Assembly (NCBI RefSeq): GCF_014652895.1
Contig: NZ_BMZR01000001.1
Span: forward strand, 124,001-188,000
Direction of reading: 5' to 3'
DNA from: Psychrobacter glaciei
GTDB taxonomy: Bacteria; Pseudomonadota; Gammaproteobacteria; Pseudomonadales; Moraxellaceae
Length of the DNA: 64,000 nucleotides
In this document: positions 49,291 to 57,481 of the stretch, in pieces
Layout of the letters: every line of letters starts with the position of its first letter
How positions within the stretch are numbered: the first letter of the stretch is position 1
Notes under the pieces: generated by a model
Seen by the model: the letters and a program-made list of their open reading frames with translations, nothing else
What the model was told of the DNA's origin: nothing
Database searches by the model: none
Program-made: the position numbers and the translations under genes

Positions 49291-49545
49291 TTAGTTAACG
49301 GTAAACTTACCGCCAGGGAATTGGTAACTCACCGTTGGTATAACTACCTGCTGTTGTTTAAACTGCTTTTGACGGTGGTCAATGATTATTTGTTCTGACA
49401 TTTCTGTCACGAATATGCGTACTGCGGTAGCTTGTTGCCCCATGTCACGTAACCTCATCGCTTCTAAGAACTGATCAAGCTCTTTCTGATTAAGATAACC
49501 GTATAGGCGATGGTCGCGGACGTTGTCCCAGTTCTTATGCGCCAT
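49291..49545 (-). CDS. Small phage protein, unknown
   Basis: An 84-residue protein starting MAHKNWDN. AAGGAG lies 7 bases before the ATG, and the start overlaps the end of the RHH gene by 11 bases, which suggests translational coupling. The frame extends further upstream but without a ribosome site. Its central part is helical (QKELDQFLEAMRLRDMG). I do not recognise it. Confidence 0.7.
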   Translation of the reverse strand: MAHKNWDNVRDHRLYGYLNQKELDQFLEAMRLRDMGQQATAVRIFVTEMSEQIIIDHRQKQFKQQQVVIPTVSYQFPGGKFTVN

Positions 49546-49738
49546 GAGCGTTCTCCTTGGTATTAGGAGACTCAATGAGTGGCTTAAACTTCGACATATA
49601 GTCTTCATCGCTCTGTTGATATTGGTCGATACATTCCGTGACGAGCTCTTGTAATTGCTTGCCAGAATGAGTGGCTTTTAGGCGAAGGTATTTGTGCTTA
49701 TCTTCAGGAATTCGCACATTCAAAGTTGATCTAGACAT
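49535..49738 (-). CDS. Ribbon-helix-helix regulator 1 of the prophage switch
   Basis: A 67-residue RHH (Arc/CopG-like) protein: beta strand STLNVRIP, helices KHKYLRLKATHSG and KQLQELVTECIDQY. It is the first gene of the leftward early operon and a likely Cox/Arc-like control protein. The start at 49738 is set by GGAG 7 bases upstream. It is paralogous to the RHH gene at 51327 (shared layout KxxYxRxKAxHxGKxxQxLV). Confidence 0.82.
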   Translation of the reverse strand: MSRSTLNVRIPEDKHKYLRLKATHSGKQLQELVTECIDQYQQSDEDYMSKFKPLIESPNTKENAHGA

Positions 49739-49815
49739 CGTGGTGTCTCCGATAGTTATTAAAGTCATTGCAGGTATGTGTTAAATTGCTAACTATCTAG
49801 CAACAATATTATTAT

Positions 49816-49866
49816 GACTTACCCAAACGGATAAGTCAATTCATAAGGTAATCCAAATGGATAATT
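49816..49866. promoter_or_regulatory. Operator repeats between RHH-1 and XRE-1
   Basis: Two copies of CCAAAYGGATAA (at about 49823 and 49853), the first inside the inverted repeat GACTTA...TAAGTC (49816-49837), the second covering the XRE start codon. They lie in the divergent promoter gap, as expected for repressor sites. An inverted GCTA...TAGC element lies at about 49787-49800. Confidence 0.6.
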
Positions 49867-50198
49867 TAACTAATGAGTTGATGGCTCAAATCGGCAATCG
49901 TATGACTACTGAGCGTCAGCGTTTGAACTTTACGCAAAAGGATGTTTATACTGCGCTTGGGCTAGGTGCTACATCGTTGTCACGCTATGAACAGGGCAAG
50001 CGCACGCTTGATTTGATACAGGCGCATGAGTTTGCAGCTCTGGGCTATGACATGCACTATGTACTGACCGGCAATAGGTTGGGGGAGTCTGCTAGCGATT
50101 TGACGGAGGGTGAGCATGCTTGGCTTGAGCTCTATCGCCAAGCGAATGATCCAGATCATCTTATGAAAATGGCAAGGGTATTTATCGCTGCTGAATAG
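49857..50198 (+). CDS. XRE-family HTH repressor 1
   Basis: A 113-residue XRE/Cro-CI type DNA-binding protein with HTH at about residues 20-60 (FTQKDVYTALGLGATSLSRYE). It lacks a CI-like peptidase domain. It is divergent from the RHH-led early operon, the usual place for the lysogeny repressor. It is related to the XRE gene at 51663; both share a C-terminal YVxTGxRLxESAxDLT segment. Its start codon lies inside a repeated operator, suggesting autoregulation. Confidence 0.85.
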   Translation: MDNLTNELMAQIGNRMTTERQRLNFTQKDVYTALGLGATSLSRYEQGKRTLDLIQAHEFAALGYDMHYVLTGNRLGESASDLTEGEHAWLELYRQANDPDHLMKMARVFIAAE

Positions 50199-50200
50199 AC

Positions 50201-50235
50201 AAAAAAAGACCGCCATTGCTGACGGTCTTTTTTTA
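50201..50235. terminator. Bidirectional terminator after XRE-1
   Basis: AAAGACCG and CGGTCTTT arms with A- and T-runs, between the convergent XRE-1 gene and the operon ending at 50249. Confidence 0.9.
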
Positions 50236-50248
50236 ACGATTAGTACGA

Positions 50249-50809
50249 TTATCTTTGCACACATTCACGGACTATCTGTATACCAACACGTTGATGAAAA
50301 GTATCTTGGTCTTCAGAATCCATACGCTTTTCAAATAGTGGTACTAATAAATACACTTCTTTAAAACTATCCTTAGCATGGAGCCATAGCTTGAAGTCTT
50401 TGACTTTATAATGATTATATTTCTCGGGAAGTATAACGCCTTGGCTGAGTATCTCCGTAGGTGTTAGATCGTTAATTTCTACATACTCTGGTACATATAT
50501 ACGCTCCATTTTTCCCATCATATCATGATGCTTAATAAATGGTGTCGTGAACGGATCTGGGTTAGTCTCAGATTCTAGAGCATTCTCTGAGACTTTGCTT
50601 AGCGCTGATGCACCTGCATCCGTTACCTCAGCAATGTCTTTAAATATTTGCTCTAACTGCTCTGGGTCAATGGCACTGTCTGAGCTACCAGTGCTACAAA
50701 GCTTCGCTAGCGTAGAGCTATAGCAGTGAATACGGTATAGCTCATCTGCGATAGTTTGATTGTCATGGATATTCGTAGTCAATTCTTTTACTTGTTTTTG
50801 TAAAGTCAT
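50249..50809 (-). CDS. Unknown prophage protein, last gene of the second leftward operon
   Basis: A 186-residue soluble protein: helical N-terminal half (about 1-85) and a mixed C-terminal half (about 95-186) with LTPTEILSQGVILPEKYN. It overlaps the preceding gene by four bases (start in its stop), so the two are co-translated. AAGGAT lies 8 bases upstream. I see no motif. Confidence 0.7.
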   Translation of the reverse strand: MTLQKQVKELTTNIHDNQTIADELYRIHCYSSTLAKLCSTGSSDSAIDPEQLEQIFKDIAEVTDAGASALSKVSENALESETNPDPFTTPFIKHHDMMGKMERIYVPEYVEINDLTPTEILSQGVILPEKYNHYKVKDFKLWLHAKDSFKEVYLLVPLFEKRMDSEDQDTFHQRVGIQIVRECVQR

Positions 50810-51135
50810 TTTTTAAATCCTTGCTGTATAAAGTCACTTATTCGATGATGAATTTCCCAAGATTTGTCCGTATCTGCTATGACCATAATGGCTTGTGCAG
50901 ATGAAAGGCTCAATACGAAATCACTTTTGTCGGGATTAAACACCCAATCTTGCCCCTTTCTTAGTTGTGACTTTTTATGCAAGGTGTTAATTTTTGACTC
51001 TGATAAGTTACTAATGTTCGCTAAATCCTTGTTATATAGAACCACTCTACGACGACCAGCAAGCATATAGCGTTTGATCGGTAACTTTTTGACCTCACTA
51101 CATTCGTTACTGTTGGCTGTGCTATACTTATTCAT
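50806..51135 (-). CDS. Unknown prophage protein, possibly DNA-binding
   Basis: A 109-residue basic protein; the start at MNKYSTAN is set by GGAG 8 bases upstream (the frame opens further at 51150). The centre has an HTH-like arrangement (KDLANISNLSESKINTLHKKS) in a basic context. It overlaps the preceding gene by 8 bases and the following gene by 4. Family unknown. Confidence 0.65.
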   Translation of the reverse strand: MNKYSTANSNECSEVKKLPIKRYMLAGRRRVVLYNKDLANISNLSESKINTLHKKSQLRKGQDWVFNPDKSDFVLSLSSAQAIMVIADTDKSWEIHHRISDFIQQGFKK

Positions 51136-51337
51136 ACTGATTAACTCCATGAGTTAGTTGGTTTAGGTAATCAACGTTATTTAGTTTGATTGCTTTGGTT
51201 GTAAAGGTAGACCGTTGACTTTGGCGAGCGCGGTCTGCCTTTTTTATTGTCTGAAATAACTGTAAGTGTTGATTTAGTAGCTGTTGGCTACGGATGTAGG
51301 TATTAATTTGCTGGGTGGTGTTAGGTCTATTTTTCAT
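51128..51337 (-). CDS. Small basic prophage protein, unknown
   Basis: A 69-residue basic helical protein, overlapping the end of the RHH-2 gene by 11 bases and the next gene by 8. The tight overlaps on both sides argue that it is expressed. No motif recognised. Confidence 0.6.
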   Translation of the reverse strand: MKNRPNTTQQINTYIRSQQLLNQHLQLFQTIKKADRARQSQRSTFTTKAIKLNNVDYLNQLTHGVNQYE

Positions 51338-51554
51338 TGAGGCTCTCCTGATCGTTATTGCCTACTTCCTTGGTACTGTCATTAGACAGCGATAGGGTGG
51401 CAAACAGTTTCATAAATTCGCTGTCATGTCGCTGATAGAAATCAATCATCTCATCCACTAAATCTTGTATATCTTTGCCCGTGTGCATGGCTTTATATCG
51501 GATATAGCTGCGCTTGGACTCAGATAAGCGCGTGGCAAATGGTACTAATGGCAT
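51327..51554 (-). CDS. Ribbon-helix-helix regulator 2
   Basis: A 75-residue RHH protein: strand VPFATRLS and helices KRSYIRYKAMHTG and KDIQDLVDEMIDFYQ. It is related to RHH-1 at 49535, with the same spacing to a divergent XRE gene and an analogous operon behind it. GGAG lies 8 bases before the ATG. It may be the control gene of a second regulatory switch or of an old nested element. Confidence 0.8.
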   Translation of the reverse strand: MPLVPFATRLSESKRSYIRYKAMHTGKDIQDLVDEMIDFYQRHDSEFMKLFATLSLSNDSTKEVGNNDQESLNEK

Positions 51555-51586
51555 CGTGAATACTCCATAATTATGTTTTGTGATAA

Positions 51587-51638
51587 AGTGCTAACTGTCT
51601 TACTAGCTAACAATTGCATTGTTCCATAGCCTTATGGA
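51587..51638. promoter_or_regulatory. Operator region between RHH-2 and XRE-2
   Basis: A perfect hairpin TCCATA-GCCT-TATGGA lies at 51623-51638 and GCTAAC-type inverted elements lie before it. The layout parallels the gap at 49769-49856 (GCTAACT...CTAGC, then TGGATA), so both switches derive from one ancestor. Confidence 0.55.
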
Positions 51639-51662
51639 TATGTAAAGGATTTTTATATCTAT

Positions 51663-52007
51663 ATGAAAACATTTACTGATGAACAAATTATCAAAGATCT
51701 GTCTGAGCGTCTTGTTTTAGAGCGTGAAAGACTGGGACTACCACAAGAAACAGTGCGAGACACCTTAGGTGTGGCTCATGCAACGTTTTCTAGATATGAG
51801 AATGCCAAAAGGCTACCTGATTTAGGGTTAGCCAAGAAACTATCTGATATTGGGTATGATATTTCTTATGTGGTCACCGGCAAGCGTCTGGATGAGTCGG
51901 CTGGCGATCTGACTGATGATGAGATGCAGTTATTAGAGCTGTATCGCCGTAGCAAGCGACGTGCTGAGCTGGTGAGACTGATCAAGACTTACGAGGCGAT
52001 GGAATAA
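51663..52007 (+). CDS. XRE-family HTH repressor 2
   Basis: A 114-residue XRE protein with HTH at about 22-62 (LPQETVRDTLGVAHATFSRYE), paralogous to the XRE gene at 49857. It is divergent from RHH-2. It could be the prophage repressor, a superinfection-immunity gene, or the repressor of a separate nested element; the sequence alone cannot say which of the two controls the phage. Confidence 0.83.
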   Translation: MKTFTDEQIIKDLSERLVLERERLGLPQETVRDTLGVAHATFSRYENAKRLPDLGLAKKLSDIGYDISYVVTGKRLDESAGDLTDDEMQLLELYRRSKRRAELVRLIKTYEAME

Positions 52008-52092
52008 ATAACGGGTATATTTAATTAACTTTTGTTATGCTAATGGCGAATTTTTTACGGTAAACTAATGTTTTTTATTTGAGAACTTAGCC

Positions 52093-52710
52093 ATGCTTAA
52101 AAGATTTGCCATAATGATGACTGTTTTCGCTATTGCTGGATGTAGTGAAACTGAGCCTGTAGAAGTCGATATTGATGAAATTGCTGCTGAGGTAGGGCTG
52201 GCACCTGAAGATTATAAAGTCCATGAAAATGGTGCTATTGAGGTTTATTCTAAAGTTGGTACTGAGCAGGAGAATGTCTCATGGTATCAAGATGATCTCA
52301 GTGAGCCTATTGAGACGGTTGGTATGCTAGATGGTGATGCGATCATCGCTAGTGCTGGACTGGAACCAGATGAAGTAGAGGACTCGGCTGACACTGAAGG
52401 CCAACCTAAAAAACTTTATGTTATTAATAATGAGACACCTTTGTCTGCTTTATTTTCTCATAGTCCTAACAGTATAGAGTTAAATTGGTATCAGTTTTCA
52501 GACAAGCCTGAGACGACTGAAAACAGCCAGCAGAGTTTAAAAGACGTCTACAAGCTCGCTAGGGCTATGGCAGGTCGTGAAGGAGCTGAAGCGATAATGT
52601 ATTTATCTAATGGCGGTAAGTATCGTAGTAAGCCAGTTAGTGGCTATCCTGCTACAGGGCAATGTAATGACGGAATTTGTTTTATTCATATAGATTTGAG
52701 TAGCGAGTGA
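52093..52710 (+). CDS. Predicted lipoprotein in the prophage cargo region
   Basis: A 205-residue lipoprotein: signal MLKRFAIMMTVFAIAGC with lipidated Cys17, followed by a strongly acidic soluble part with no recognisable fold. A start with weak GAG-type ribosome site is used. Prophages often carry such cargo lipoproteins expressed in lysogens; superinfection exclusion is one possibility, not shown. It precedes the PARIS-like pair by 33 bases on the same strand. Confidence 0.75.
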   Translation: MLKRFAIMMTVFAIAGCSETEPVEVDIDEIAAEVGLAPEDYKVHENGAIEVYSKVGTEQENVSWYQDDLSEPIETVGMLDGDAIIASAGLEPDEVEDSADTEGQPKKLYVINNETPLSALFSHSPNSIELNWYQFSDKPETTENSQQSLKDVYKLARAMAGREGAEAIMYLSNGGKYRSKPVSGYPATGQCNDGICFIHIDLSSE

Positions 52711-52743
52711 GATTTGGCCTTTATCTAACAGCGAGATTATAAA

Positions 52744-54108
52744 ATGTTTAACAAATTGGAAAATATAATAAAATCCTTTGAGATTAAAGGTCTATATAGT
52801 GAAAGAAATGTAAGAATCGACTTTGAAGATAATATAAAGATTATCGTTGCAGAAAATGGTTATGGGAAAACCACAATTTTGAATGTGTTGTATACGGTTT
52901 TATCAGGTAATTTAAATAAATTGCAGGAGGTTGATTTTAAAAGTATACATATAACGTTTTTTGATGATGAGAAAGTTTCTATAAGAAAATCTAATTTGAG
53001 TTATTTCTTACTTGTATCAAAATATGGAATCAAAGAATCTAATTTGCATGGTTTTATTTCTGATAAATATTTAAAAAATGATGTTTATAGTGAAAACAAA
53101 AAATCAGAGAGTGATTTAAACGTTTTGAGAAAACAACTTTTAAAATATAATGATATTATAAAAAATAAAATATTAGAAGGTGATATTTATGAAAATGAGG
53201 TTTTTTTAAAGAAAATAGAAAATAATTATTTTAAAAACAAGGGTCTTTCTGTCAGTGAAATTAGAGACAGTATGGATAGAATAAAAATTAAATTTCCTTA
53301 TAAGATAGTTTATCTTCCGACTTATAGAAGAGTTGAGCATAACTTGAAAGAGATATCGGGAAACGATTTTGATAAAATAGATAGTGATAATTTAATTAAA
53401 TTTGGAATGGAAGATGTAAATAAAATATTCAAAGATATAACTGATGAGATTATTACATCTTCAATTGAATGGTTTTCAAAAGTTAATGGACAGATGCTAA
53501 GCCAGTTAGTAACTGGTATCAAAATTAATAGAAAAATTATATCAAGTATTGAAAATCCAGAAGCTATTAGGATTGTTCTAGATCGTATAGGGGATAATAT
53601 AAAGGAGGATTCTAAACAGGAGATTCTTAGACTTGTAGAGTCTAAAGAGATATTCCAAGGTCATGACCAGCTTATATATTTTATTTCAAATTTGGTCGAA
53701 GTTTACCAAAAACAAAGAAGCAACGATAAAGCGATACAAGACTTTAGTGAGGTATGTAACAAATATCTTGTAGACAAAAAGATTCATTATAATGAAAGTA
53801 AAGTTACGATTAGTATCGTTAGAAGAAAGAATAAGCGCGAAGTAAATATAGAGAATCTATCTTCTGGTGAAAAACAAATAATATCTCTATTTGCAAGATT
53901 GTATCTAAAAAAAGAAAATAATTTAGCTATATTTTATGATGAACCAGAACTTTCTTTATCTATGGAATGGCAAAAGAAGTTATTGCCAGATATTATCAAT
54001 TCAGGTAAGTGTGCTTTTATGTTTGTTACAACGCATTCTCCATTTATTTTTGAAAATGAACTTATATCCAATACAGTAGATCTAGGCACATATATAGAGG
54101 AACTGTAA
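52744..54108 (+). CDS. PARIS-type AAA ATPase (AriA-like)
   Basis: A 454-residue ABC-type ATPase of the AAA_15 group. Walker A is AENGYGKTT (36-44), the signature is LSSGEKQII (about 376-384), Walker B is IFYDEPELSL (about 399-408), and the H-loop is THSPFIF. A coiled-coil-like middle separates the halves. In PARIS, AriA forms a scaffold that holds AriB and releases it on sensing a phage anti-restriction protein. DNA here is far more AT-rich than the phage backbone. The stop overlaps the next start as TAATG. Confidence 0.87.
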   Translation: MFNKLENIIKSFEIKGLYSERNVRIDFEDNIKIIVAENGYGKTTILNVLYTVLSGNLNKLQEVDFKSIHITFFDDEKVSIRKSNLSYFLLVSKYGIKESNLHGFISDKYLKNDVYSENKKSESDLNVLRKQLLKYNDIIKNKILEGDIYENEVFLKKIENNYFKNKGLSVSEIRDSMDRIKIKFPYKIVYLPTYRRVEHNLKEISGNDFDKIDSDNLIKFGMEDVNKIFKDITDEIITSSIEWFSKVNGQMLSQLVTGIKINRKIISSIENPEAIRIVLDRIGDNIKEDSKQEILRLVESKEIFQGHDQLIYFISNLVEVYQKQRSNDKAIQDFSEVCNKYLVDKKIHYNESKVTISIVRRKNKREVNIENLSSGEKQIISLFARLYLKKENNLAIFYDEPELSLSMEWQKKLLPDIINSGKCAFMFVTTHSPFIFENELISNTVDLGTYIEEL

Positions 54109-55037
54109 TGGATAGAGTGCAGAAAATGCAAGAGCAAGGCTCATCTTACAGTGTAAAATTTACTGAAATGACTAGGATTTACGCTAAAGATAAATCTACC
54201 TTAATATGTATTTTTGAAGGTAAAGATGAGAAATATTATGCTAATAGCCTCAATACTATAAAGGGACAAGGGCGTTGGAGTGGTATAAATACAGGAGGTC
54301 GTACAGCTGTATTAAAGCTAGCTGAAACAGTTAATCAGCATCCTACTTATAATAAAGTCAATTATGCTGGGTTTATTGACAGAGATTATGAAGATTGGTT
54401 TGTAAATCCAAATCCAAATAAAATCTATGTAACCCCTTGTTATTCTATTGAGAATTTATATGTGACAGAAAGTTGCTTTAGACAAATATTGTCGGCTGAG
54501 TTTAATATAACTGAGTTTAATGAAAACAGACATGAGTTTCCAAAGTGTTTGAATGCTTTTATAAATAGGTTAGATGATTTTGTGAATGGCGTTGAGGTGT
54601 TCAATATTTGGGCAAAAGCTCATAGAATAATGAAGAGGGATGATCCTGAGACAAAAGGATTAAATATAGGAAATGTTGAAACAAAAAAAATTATAAAAAT
54701 AGATATTGATCGTTCTTTATTGAAATATGATACTACTGATCCCTCAAGTGTTTTTAAAGATATTTTAGATTTTAAGTTATCCGCAGATGCAATACAAGAA
54801 GCTGCTAATTCATTTAAGACTGTTGATAGAACGCGTTTTTTTCGAGGGAAGCAGCAAATAGATTTTATGTGTGAATTACTATCAAAATTAAAAAGTGATA
54901 GAAACTCTAAGACCCCTAAATTTTTTAGTGAGAAAGGAAAAGTACATCTCAATATATCGCAAGATAATGCAATCTCTGAGCTTTCACAATATGCTGATAC
55001 ACCGGATTGTCTAAAAGATTTTATTAGAGCTTGCTAA
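54108..55037 (+). CDS. PARIS-type TOPRIM effector with DUF4435 (AriB-like)
   Basis: A 309-residue DUF4435 protein. The TOPRIM-like acidic residues are Glu37 in CIFEGKDEKY and Asp91/Asp93 in GFIDRDYED, and the family segment TPCYSIENLY follows. In the known PARIS system AriB is a toxic nuclease that cleaves tRNA once freed from AriA (known for E. coli homologues; not shown here). Coupling to the ATPase gene by a one-base overlap fits the pair. The C terminus (about 200-309) has no further recognised motif. Confidence 0.87.
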   Translation: MDRVQKMQEQGSSYSVKFTEMTRIYAKDKSTLICIFEGKDEKYYANSLNTIKGQGRWSGINTGGRTAVLKLAETVNQHPTYNKVNYAGFIDRDYEDWFVNPNPNKIYVTPCYSIENLYVTESCFRQILSAEFNITEFNENRHEFPKCLNAFINRLDDFVNGVEVFNIWAKAHRIMKRDDPETKGLNIGNVETKKIIKIDIDRSLLKYDTTDPSSVFKDILDFKLSADAIQEAANSFKTVDRTRFFRGKQQIDFMCELLSKLKSDRNSKTPKFFSEKGKVHLNISQDNAISELSQYADTPDCLKDFIRAC

Positions 55038-55110
55038 GAGCTTCTGTTTCATGATAGATATTTAGCATAACTATTATAGACGATTCACTACAAAATAAGT
55101 TTAACAACAA

Positions 55111-55178
55111 CCGTGTCCCTTCGGACACTACGTTTCCTTGCTACGATTGTTTGATCGAGTGATACTAGACCCATCAAA
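55111..55178 (+). ncRNA. Structured leader or small RNA upstream of the 90-residue gene
   Basis: Two hairpins follow one another: GTGTCC-CTTC-GGACAC (55111-55126) and GTTTGA...TCAAAC (55148-55178). The stretch is more GC-rich than the PARIS genes before it. Copies of GGCAGCC follow at 55185 and 55198, ahead of the AAGGAG of the next gene. A regulatory leader or a small RNA are both possible. Confidence 0.4.
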
Positions 55179-55223
55179 CAACGGCAGCCCCTGAAATGGC
55201 AGCCACTCAAGGAGAACACCACG

Positions 55224-55496
55224 ATGACAAACCTAACAATAGCAAAAGCCCAAAACGAAGAACTAGTAGCAGATGGCGGTTATGACAATATTATTGACGT
55301 TGTTAAGGATGTTAAGAGCAAGCGATTTTGGGAATTAGACATGCTCACAGATTGCGAGTTCGATTGGCGAGCTGCAGCTAAGGAAGAACTAGATAGACGA
55401 GCAGCTGCTATTATCTTTAGCCAATTAGATACCGATGACCTAATGAGTATCGCCATCGGAGAGATTGATATTAATGAGTTATATCGTAAGTCTTAG
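55224..55496 (+). CDS. Small cargo protein, unknown
   Basis: A 90-residue acidic soluble protein with a helical centre (CEFDWRAAAKEELDRRAAAII). AAGGAG lies 9 bases before the ATG and a strong terminator follows 12 bases after the stop, so it forms a complete small unit with the structured leader. No family recognised. Confidence 0.7.
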   Translation: MTNLTIAKAQNEELVADGGYDNIIDVVKDVKSKRFWELDMLTDCEFDWRAAAKEELDRRAAAIIFSQLDTDDLMSIAIGEIDINELYRKS

Positions 55497-55507
55497 AAGC
55501 AACGAAC

Positions 55508-55544
55508 AAACAAAAAGCCCTGCTATTTAGCGGGGCTTTTTGTT
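55508..55544 (+). terminator. Cargo terminator 1
   Basis: AACAAAAAGCCC and GGGCTTTTTGTT arms; the core AAGCCCTGCTATTTAGCGGG is almost the same as at 57482 and 58672. Confidence 0.9.
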
Positions 55545-55693
55545 TGGTTTTCATCAGAGAGCTTTCGTTAATTCTCGAGAGGACATATTAGTGATCTATA
55601 CTCGTATCAATACTAGTAAATTCGATGAAGACAGCCTACTATTATTAAGTCGTTGTGATTGCCATATTTTTTAATCCTGTGGAGGAACTAATA

Positions 55694-55948
55694 ATGCTAG
55701 ATAAAATGGAGTTTTATTGTATGTTTGGTATGCGAGCGTTGATTTTCTTACTGGTTATGCTCTTGGTCGGAATCGTTTTTTTTATGTATGTCATACCTGA
55801 CTCGTATAGTTTGTTCAGTGGAGTAGTTGATTTACAGCCTGTAAAAAGAATCCTGTTTATGGGTTATTTGATAGTAGGATTAATAAGTGTAATTAAAATT
55901 TGGCATCAAGACTACCAAAGACAGTATATACCTCGTTGGTTGACTTGA
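55694..55948 (+). CDS. Small two-helix membrane protein upstream of the SIR2 gene
   Basis: An 84-residue protein with two hydrophobic segments: about 12-34 (LIFLLVMLLVGIVFFMY) and about 52-70 (LFMGYLIVGLISVI). The start is chosen for GGAGG 8 bases upstream; the frame opens earlier without support. It ends 71 bases before the SIR2-domain gene on the same strand, inside one terminator-bounded unit. It could be a membrane effector or anchor partner of the SIR2 protein (inference). No family recognised. Confidence 0.7.
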   Translation: MLDKMEFYCMFGMRALIFLLVMLLVGIVFFMYVIPDSYSLFSGVVDLQPVKRILFMGYLIVGLISVIKIWHQDYQRQYIPRWLT

Positions 55949-56019
55949 TCTAGGTTGTATAAGCTACATAAATAAACTCATTAAAATAATAAGAAGCACT
56001 TTACCTATTGGAGAAAGAT

Positions 56020-57393
56020 ATGGGCTATAAAGAAGAAATAACTCAAGATATTGCAGAAATCATGACTGACTTGGAAGTACAACCTATTCTTTTCGTTGGT
56101 TCTGGCATCTCTCAAAGATACTTCAAGACTCCAACATGGCAGGGGCTTATGAAGCTATTGGTTAAGAAGTGCCCTGAGCTCAATAAGAGAAAATTTGCCT
56201 TCTATGAGCAGCAGTACAAAAGTGATAATTCAACTGATTATACTTTGATGGCGAGTAGTTTTGTTGAGATCTATAGCAATTGGGCATGGGAAACAATGGA
56301 CGAAGATGACTGTATATTTCCTCCAGCATTATTTGAGGATAATGCTAAAAAGCAGGATTATATTAAGTATGTAGTTTCTAAGTATTTTGAAGAGGTAACT
56401 AATTCTATCGACTTGGAGTCTAATGATCACAAAGATGAAATTGAATCACTCAGAAAAATAAAGCCACACGCAGTCATTACAACTAATTATGACGGTGCAT
56501 TAGAGGTTATTTTTGATGAACATCAAAAGATTGTTGGGCAACAAGTAATAAGAGCTAATTATACATCTTATGGTGAAATATTAAAAATACATGGCTGCTA
56601 TGAAGATAGCAATAGTATTGTACTAACACATGAAGATTACGAATATTTTAATGAAAAGAAAAAGTATTTAAGCTCAAAGTTATTAACTTATTTTGCAGAG
56701 CATCCTTTATTCTTCTTGGGTTATAGCCTTAATGATCAAAATATTATAAATATTTTATCTGATATAGATGAGATATTAGCTTCTAAAGGCGAGCTAGTTC
56801 CAAATATTTACATGGTTATTTTTGACAAAGAATTTAGTGAAAGTAATAATTACTCGAAAGAAAAGCTTATTGCTCTTAATGAAAATAAAAGTATTCGAAT
56901 TAAGGTTATTTATGCTAATGAATATGATTGGGTATACGATGCAATAGCACAATTATCTCCAAAAATTACTGTAAGTCCCAAATTATTAAGATCACTTCTT
57001 AACAGAACTTATAAAATGGTAACTTCTGATATACCAAAAAGAGAATTACCTTTTAATTTTAAAATATTATCAGAGGTATCAAATGATGATTCTAAACTAC
57101 TAACATTGTTTGGATTAGGTACTCTTGATAATGGTCAGCATATTAATGCTAGTTTTTGTTATACACTTACGGAACTTGCTACAAAATTAGGTTATGATGG
57201 CTGGTATCCTGTACATGCTTTGATAACTGAAATATCTAAAGAAAAAGGTATAAATATTAAAGATTCAGACAATAAATATCATTTAAGAATTAAATCTGGA
57301 ATAAACAGCGAGTTTCGTAAGTACTCTCAAGAAGCTTTGGATTTACTGGATAAGGTAAAAAATAACTTACCTTATGAGCTAGACATGAGTTAG
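56020..57393 (+). CDS. SIR2-domain protein, probable NAD-consuming anti-phage effector
   Basis: A 457-residue protein with an N-terminal SIR2_2 domain (about 15-260). It has the NAD-binding GSGIS (27-31), TTNYD (154-158), catalytic His191 in LKIHGC, and GYSLND (234-239). The C-terminal part (about 300-457) has a winged-helix-like segment and should sense the trigger (inference). SIR2 proteins in phage-defence loci deplete NAD on infection. I start at the ATG with GGAG 6 bases upstream; TTG at 56008 is an alternative. The DNA is AT-rich, and a terminator follows. Confidence 0.85.
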   Translation: MGYKEEITQDIAEIMTDLEVQPILFVGSGISQRYFKTPTWQGLMKLLVKKCPELNKRKFAFYEQQYKSDNSTDYTLMASSFVEIYSNWAWETMDEDDCIFPPALFEDNAKKQDYIKYVVSKYFEEVTNSIDLESNDHKDEIESLRKIKPHAVITTNYDGALEVIFDEHQKIVGQQVIRANYTSYGEILKIHGCYEDSNSIVLTHEDYEYFNEKKKYLSSKLLTYFAEHPLFFLGYSLNDQNIINILSDIDEILASKGELVPNIYMVIFDKEFSESNNYSKEKLIALNENKSIRIKVIYANEYDWVYDAIAQLSPKITVSPKLLRSLLNRTYKMVTSDIPKRELPFNFKILSEVSNDDSKLLTLFGLGTLDNGQHINASFCYTLTELATKLGYDGWYPVHALITEISKEKGINIKDSDNKYHLRIKSGINSEFRKYSQEALDLLDKVKNNLPYELDMS

Positions 57394-57481
57394 CTATTAT
57401 CGATTACTCACGTCTAGGATACTTATATCTTTCTTGAGGCTATTTCCGAATGTATAGAGTAGAATGGCTACCTTATGCAAT

